Part shown: positions 5,662 to 7,984 of the stretch, in pieces
Position numbering within the stretch: position 1 is the stretch's first letter
How the letters are laid out: every line of letters starts with the position of its first letter
Origin: JANNHK01 sp034408875
GTDB taxonomy: Bacteria > Actinomycetota > Acidimicrobiia > IMCC26256 > PALSA-610
NCBI GenBank assembly: GCA_034408875.1
Contig: JAWXCJ010000002.1
Coordinates: 1-7,984 of the forward strand
Direction of reading: 5' to 3'
DNA: 7,984 nt
Position numbers and translations under genes: made by a program
The notes under the pieces: model-generated
What the model was told of the DNA's origin: nothing
Seen by the model: only the letters and a program-made list of their open reading frames with translations
Database searches by the model: none

Positions 5662-6614
5662 CAGGATCCGAAGGACGCGCTGAACGAGTTCGTGTCGAAC
5701 GCGGCCGACGAGTACGCACAAGCGGGCGTGACCGGCGAGCGGGTGCGAGTGGTGCTGCGCCGCAAAGGTCGGTATCCGGTCATCGCGGTCGACGACCGCG
5801 GGCGTGGAATGAGCCCCGATCGCCTGCGCGAGATCGCGCGAAACCTGTTCGAGTCGACCAACGCCGGCGACGACCGGACCTTGGGAGAGAAAGCCATCGG
5901 GCTACTCGCGTTCCAGCAACTCGGCGGCAAATGCGATGTCGTGTCGCGGGCCGAGGGATCTGCGGAGTCGTGGCCATTGCGGCTCCAGCGTGGTTCCGCC
6001 ACGGCGCACCTCGAACGCGAGCGACGGCACGCCCGGGCCGAGGCCGGAACGACCGTGTACCTCTCGGATCTCGACCCCGACGTTCCGCGACTGCTGACAC
6101 AGCGCAAGGTTGTCGACTGCCTGCGGGCGGGCCGGGCCGCCGCGTTGGCGCCAGGCGATTACGTGATCGAGGTCGCCGAAGGGCGATCGAGCGAGATCGT
6201 GGCGCCCGAGAAACCCGACGGCGTCAAGCTGGGTGCCGTCCCGGCGCGGCCGACGTTGTGGGGCCGCATCGAGTTCAACCTGTACGTCGCGCCGCACGAC
6301 GGCGCTCGGCGACGCGTCGCGGTGGTCGGTCGGGCCGGAACCACGATCGTCGACGATGTCGCCGAACTCGACGAGTTCGCGACGCCACTCTGGACATCCG
6401 ACCAGGGCGCCGGTCAGATCGTCTTCGAGGCACTACAACAAACGGCCGGTCGCCGCGCACTGGTGCGCGATCGCGACGCGTTCCCAGTATTTCTCGACGC
6501 CGTGAAGTCGATCGAGCCCGCGGTCACACGCACGATCGAGCGGGTGACCAAGCAGATCGACGAGCAAACCGCCGACCGCCTCGCCGAAACCGTGCGCAAG
6601 ATCTTCGGCCGGGC

Positions 6615-6632
6615 GCTGCGCGCCCGGAGATG
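6615..6632 (+). other. Frameshift 1 in the GHKL ATPase gene
   Basis: Frame 1 gives KIFGRALR and then Cys/Arg-rich nonsense (ARRCPDCTTCCRR). The frame one base earlier gives PEMPGLHDLLPPARDPSEI. One base is missing around CTGCGCGCCCGG. Confidence 0.65.
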
Positions 6633-6777
6633 CCCGGACTGCACGACCTGCTGCCGCCGGCACGCGATCCGTCGGAGATCCGTAGCCGCTTCGACGCCGA
6701 GGTCGGCATCGTGTTCTACAACGACCGCCACGCCGACTATCTCCTCTTGAAGGACGACGAGGGAACGCTGCTCGATT

Positions 6778-6783
6778 ACTCGC
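6778..6783 (+). other. Frameshift 2 in the GHKL ATPase gene
   Basis: GTLLDY runs into SPRSSRSTWPRRR and a stop (TAG ending at 6821). With one added base after TAC (for example TAC CTC GCC) it continues ATLVAKYMAAAAVAAPVA, a plausible helix, open to TGA 6929. Confidence 0.6.
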
Positions 6784-6915
6784 CACGCTCGTCGCGAAGT
6801 ACATGGCCGCGGCGGCGGTAGCAGCGCCGGTCGCGGCCGTGAGTACGAAGCGATCTACCCATGGTGCCGAGGTCGCGGCTGTGCGGGGCAAGCGGCACGG
6901 GCGTAGCGCCACTGC

Positions 6916-6921
6916 TACAAT
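6916..6921 (+). promoter_or_regulatory. -10 box TACAAT, probable leaderless promoter of the antitoxin-toxin pair
   Basis: TACAAT is one base from TATAAT and lies 6 nt before ATG 6928, so transcription would start at or next to the start codon. No Shine-Dalgarno precedes the ATG. No clear -35 is seen 17 nt upstream. The box lies in the last codons of the reconstructed GHKL gene. Confidence 0.5.
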
Positions 6922-6927
6922 CGTCGC

Positions 6928-7176
6928 ATGACTGAGATCGCGTCGCGGGAGCTGCGCAACGACACCCGCCGCGTCCTGGCACGAGTCGAAGCGGGCGAAC
7001 CGGTGACGATCACCGTGAACGGTCGGGCCGTCGCAATCCTGACGCCGGTGCGGACCCGTCGCCGTTGGATCGGCCGGGAGCAGTTCGTGCGCCGGCTCGC
7101 GCCGGCCGACGCCGAACTCACCCGCGAGCTCTCGAGGCTGGCGCCCGACACCACCGACGACCTCCCGGTCGCGTGA
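6928..7176 (+). CDS. Phd/YefM-type antitoxin (type II toxin-antitoxin)
   Basis: The 82-residue protein is the right size for a Phd-family antitoxin. The N-terminal DNA-binding and dimerisation part is typical: ASRELRNDTRRVLARVEAGEPV then ITVNGRAVAILTPV. The C-terminal part (WIGREQFVRRLAPADAELTREL) is charged, helical and variable, as expected of the toxin-binding segment. It should neutralise the PIN toxin encoded next to it and, with it, repress the shared promoter. The stop overlaps the toxin GTG (GTGA), a sign of translational coupling. The ATG overlaps the last stop (ATGA) of the reconstructed GHKL frame. The start is supported by TACAAT 6 nt upstream. Confidence 0.9.
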   Translation: MTEIASRELRNDTRRVLARVEAGEPVTITVNGRAVAILTPVRTRRRWIGREQFVRRLAPADAELTRELSRLAPDTTDDLPVA

Positions 7177-7559
7177 CCGCCGGCATCGCCGACACCAGCG
7201 TCTTCATCGCTCGGGAGTCGGGTCGCACGCTCGACGCGAGCGCGCTCCCGGACGACCTCGGCGTTTCGATCATCACGATTGGCGAGTTGCGCGCGGGCGT
7301 CCTCGCGGCACTCGACGTGAACACCCGCGACCGACGCCTCGCAACGTTCTCCGCCGCGCAAGCCCTCGACCCCATCCCGATCGACGCGCCGGTCGCGGAC
7401 GCGTGGGCACGGCTACGGATCCTCCTGCGCGATGCCGGGCATCGGATGCCGGTCAACGATTCGTGGATCGCGGCGACCGCGATCTCGCTCGGCGTTGCGA
7501 TCGTGACCCACGACGACGACTACGCCGTGGTGCCCGGACTAACGATCATCAAGGTGTAG
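7173..7559 (+). CDS. PIN-domain ribonuclease toxin, VapC-like
   Basis: The 128-residue PIN-domain protein starts at GTG 7173, overlapping the antitoxin stop; the start is fixed because the first active-site Asp must follow closely. All expected acidic residues are present: Asp7 (IADTSVFIA), Glu38 (ITIGELRAG), Asp96 (PVNDSWIAATA) and Asp114 (VTHDDDY). VapC toxins are Mg-dependent endoribonucleases cutting tRNA or rRNA; the target cannot be read here. Length and motifs are complete, so the toxin is probably active and held in check by the Phd-type antitoxin. It is convergent with a second PIN gene, 41 bp away. Confidence 0.92.
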   Translation: MTAGIADTSVFIARESGRTLDASALPDDLGVSIITIGELRAGVLAALDVNTRDRRLATFSAAQALDPIPIDAPVADAWARLRILLRDAGHRMPVNDSWIAATAISLGVAIVTHDDDYAVVPGLTIIKV

Positions 7560-7600
7560 GCATCAAGGTCGTAAACGACTTCATCGGTACTCCCCGGCCA

Positions 7601-7984
7601 TCACCGCGTCAGCCCCGTCGCGAGCCCCATCCGGCCGGCTGCGCCGAGCAGCTCCGTGTCCCCTGCGACCAGGACGAGCTCCGCGTCGGCAACGGTTTCG
7701 GCCGCGGCAAGGTGCACCGCGTCGTACCCGCGTAAACCTTGCAGTTCGGCCAACTCGCCGGCGCGGCGGGCGAGCCCTTCGGACAGTTCGACAATGTCGA
7801 GTTGGCCGACCACTGTCTCGAGATCCGTCGTCGCTCTCCGCAGTGCCGACTCCGTGAGCCGCCGTGCTCGGCGAGCCGCCGCCAGCGCGGCGCGCGCCTG
7901 CGGATACACAAGCCGGACCGACACAACCCGGTCGGCCGCGTCCCACAGCCGACCCGCGCGTTCCGACCCGTCTTCCTCCACGAT
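7601..7984 (-). CDS. PIN-domain protein, N-terminus outside window; active-site Glu replaced by Gln
   Basis: The frame is open to the window edge (first visible codons ATC GTG GAG, Ile-Val-Glu). In this VapC subgroup a segment like 'DTSALVKLIVEEDGSERA' opens the protein, so about 10-15 residues including the first catalytic Asp are missing; the GTG at 7981 is not the start. Visible: LVYPQARAALAAARR, AGELAELQGLRGYDAVHLAAA with the conserved Asp, and VLVAGDTELL with the last Asp. The subgroup usually reads 'YPEARAAL', and that Glu binds the metal. Here the codon at 7898-7900 is CAG (Gln), which may make the protein weak or inactive. The partner antitoxin would lie beyond 7984. It is not a copy of the neighbouring PIN toxin; the two belong to different subgroups. 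Confidence 0.85.
   Translation of the reverse strand: MVEEDGSERAGRLWDAADRVVSVRLVYPQARAALAAARRARRLTESALRRATTDLETVVGQLDIVELSEGLARRAGELAELQGLRGYDAVHLAAAETVADAELVLVAGDTELLGAAGRMGLATGLTR

Larger units (their letters stand above)
5590..6931 (+). pseudogene. GHKL (HSP90/MutL-like) ATPase gene, one in-frame stop and two frameshifts
   Basis: The frame from ATG 5590 begins MPPEKVRLRIGNLAKAV, meets TAA at 5659-5661 (codon 24), then continues as QDPKDALNEFVSNAADEY. The whole would be about 447 residues. GHKL ATP-site motifs: N-box ExxxNxxD (Glu33, Asn37, Asp40), DDRGRGM (Asp69, Gly71, Gly73), GEKAIG (99-104) and GTTVYLSDL. A charged helical stretch follows (VTRTIERVTKQIDEQTADRL). At about 6615-6632 the frame shifts by one missing base to PEMPGLHDLL and RSRFDAEVGIVFYNDRHADY. 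At about 6780 it shifts again to ATLVAKYMAAAAV, ending at TGA 6929. The longest open piece (GTG 5692 to 6750) lacks the catalytic Glu33 and should not bind or hydrolyse ATP normally. The family remodels proteins or DNA; the role here is unknown. The TAA is a substitution (Tyr or similar codon expected) and cannot be an indel artefact. Confidence 0.75.

Noticed and set aside
5573..5683. 36-codon ORF with GGAGG 5 nt before its ATG, overlapping the GHKL start in another frame
   Set aside because: The Shine-Dalgarno is good, but the Ser/Arg-rich peptide has no recognisable features and is what an off-frame reading of the GHKL N-terminus gives. Reinitiation at GTG 5692 after its stop is conceivable but would still lack the N-box Glu.
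7547..7583. Short direct repeat CATCAAGGT (7547 and 7561) and weak GTCG-TAAA-CGAC stem between the convergent PIN genes
   Set aside because: The repeat is only 9 bp and the stem only 4 bp with no T-run; too weak to call a terminator or a duplication of note.
6928..7984. The two PIN genes as an inverted duplication
   Set aside because: Their sequences belong to different PIN subgroups (TIGELRAG versus YPQARAAL) and show no close similarity.

Overview
The window is very GC-rich, roughly two-thirds G+C by eye, with strong G/C bias at third codon positions, GTG and TTG starts, and very tight gene packing. The protein families look actinobacterial: a CaiB/BaiF CoA-transferase, a FadE30-like acyl-CoA dehydrogenase with an IpdF-like short-chain dehydrogenase, and an AbiEi/DUF559-type protein. 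An Acidimicrobiia-like or other environmental actinobacterium fits best, but nothing here fixes the taxon.

Left half (1-3729): lipid or steroid-type acyl-CoA metabolism. The 3' part of a CoA-transferase gene (+) meets a short-chain dehydrogenase (SDR) gene (-) tail to tail. That SDR is broken near its N-terminus by one missing base. It is divergent, start codon to start codon within 18 bp, from an acyl-CoA dehydrogenase (+) whose stop overlaps (ATGA) the start of a second SDR. The order and sequence motifs of this coupled pair match fadE30-ipdF of mycobacterial and rhodococcal degradation of the last two steroid rings (the HIP pathway). A third SDR (4787-5545, -) may belong to the same metabolism.

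Middle (3733-4786): one gene for an AbiEi-like winged-helix / DUF559 nuclease-like protein, bracketed by two related 44-bp palindromes (35/44 identical, 1001 bp apart). The upstream one is a perfect 18-bp stem. The downstream one encodes the last 12 residues and stop codon of the gene. The gene's Shine-Dalgarno lies inside a separate small hairpin. This palindrome-gene-palindrome unit is the most unusual structure in the window.

Right half (5546-7984): accessory or conflict-type genes. A GHKL (HSP90/MutL-like) ATPase gene is interrupted by an in-frame TAA just before its ATP-binding N-box and by two single-base frameshifts. Its reconstructed end overlaps the start of a Phd-type antitoxin, which overlaps (GTGA) its PIN-domain toxin. 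A second PIN gene, on the opposite strand and cut by the window end, has Gln where the family's active-site Glu is expected.

Several starts have a TAnnnT -10-like box 6-9 nt upstream and no Shine-Dalgarno, which suggests leaderless transcripts. All three inferred frameshifts are single-base losses, so uncorrected assembly indels must be weighed against true gene decay. No rRNA, tRNA, CRISPR array, transposase or integrase was seen.
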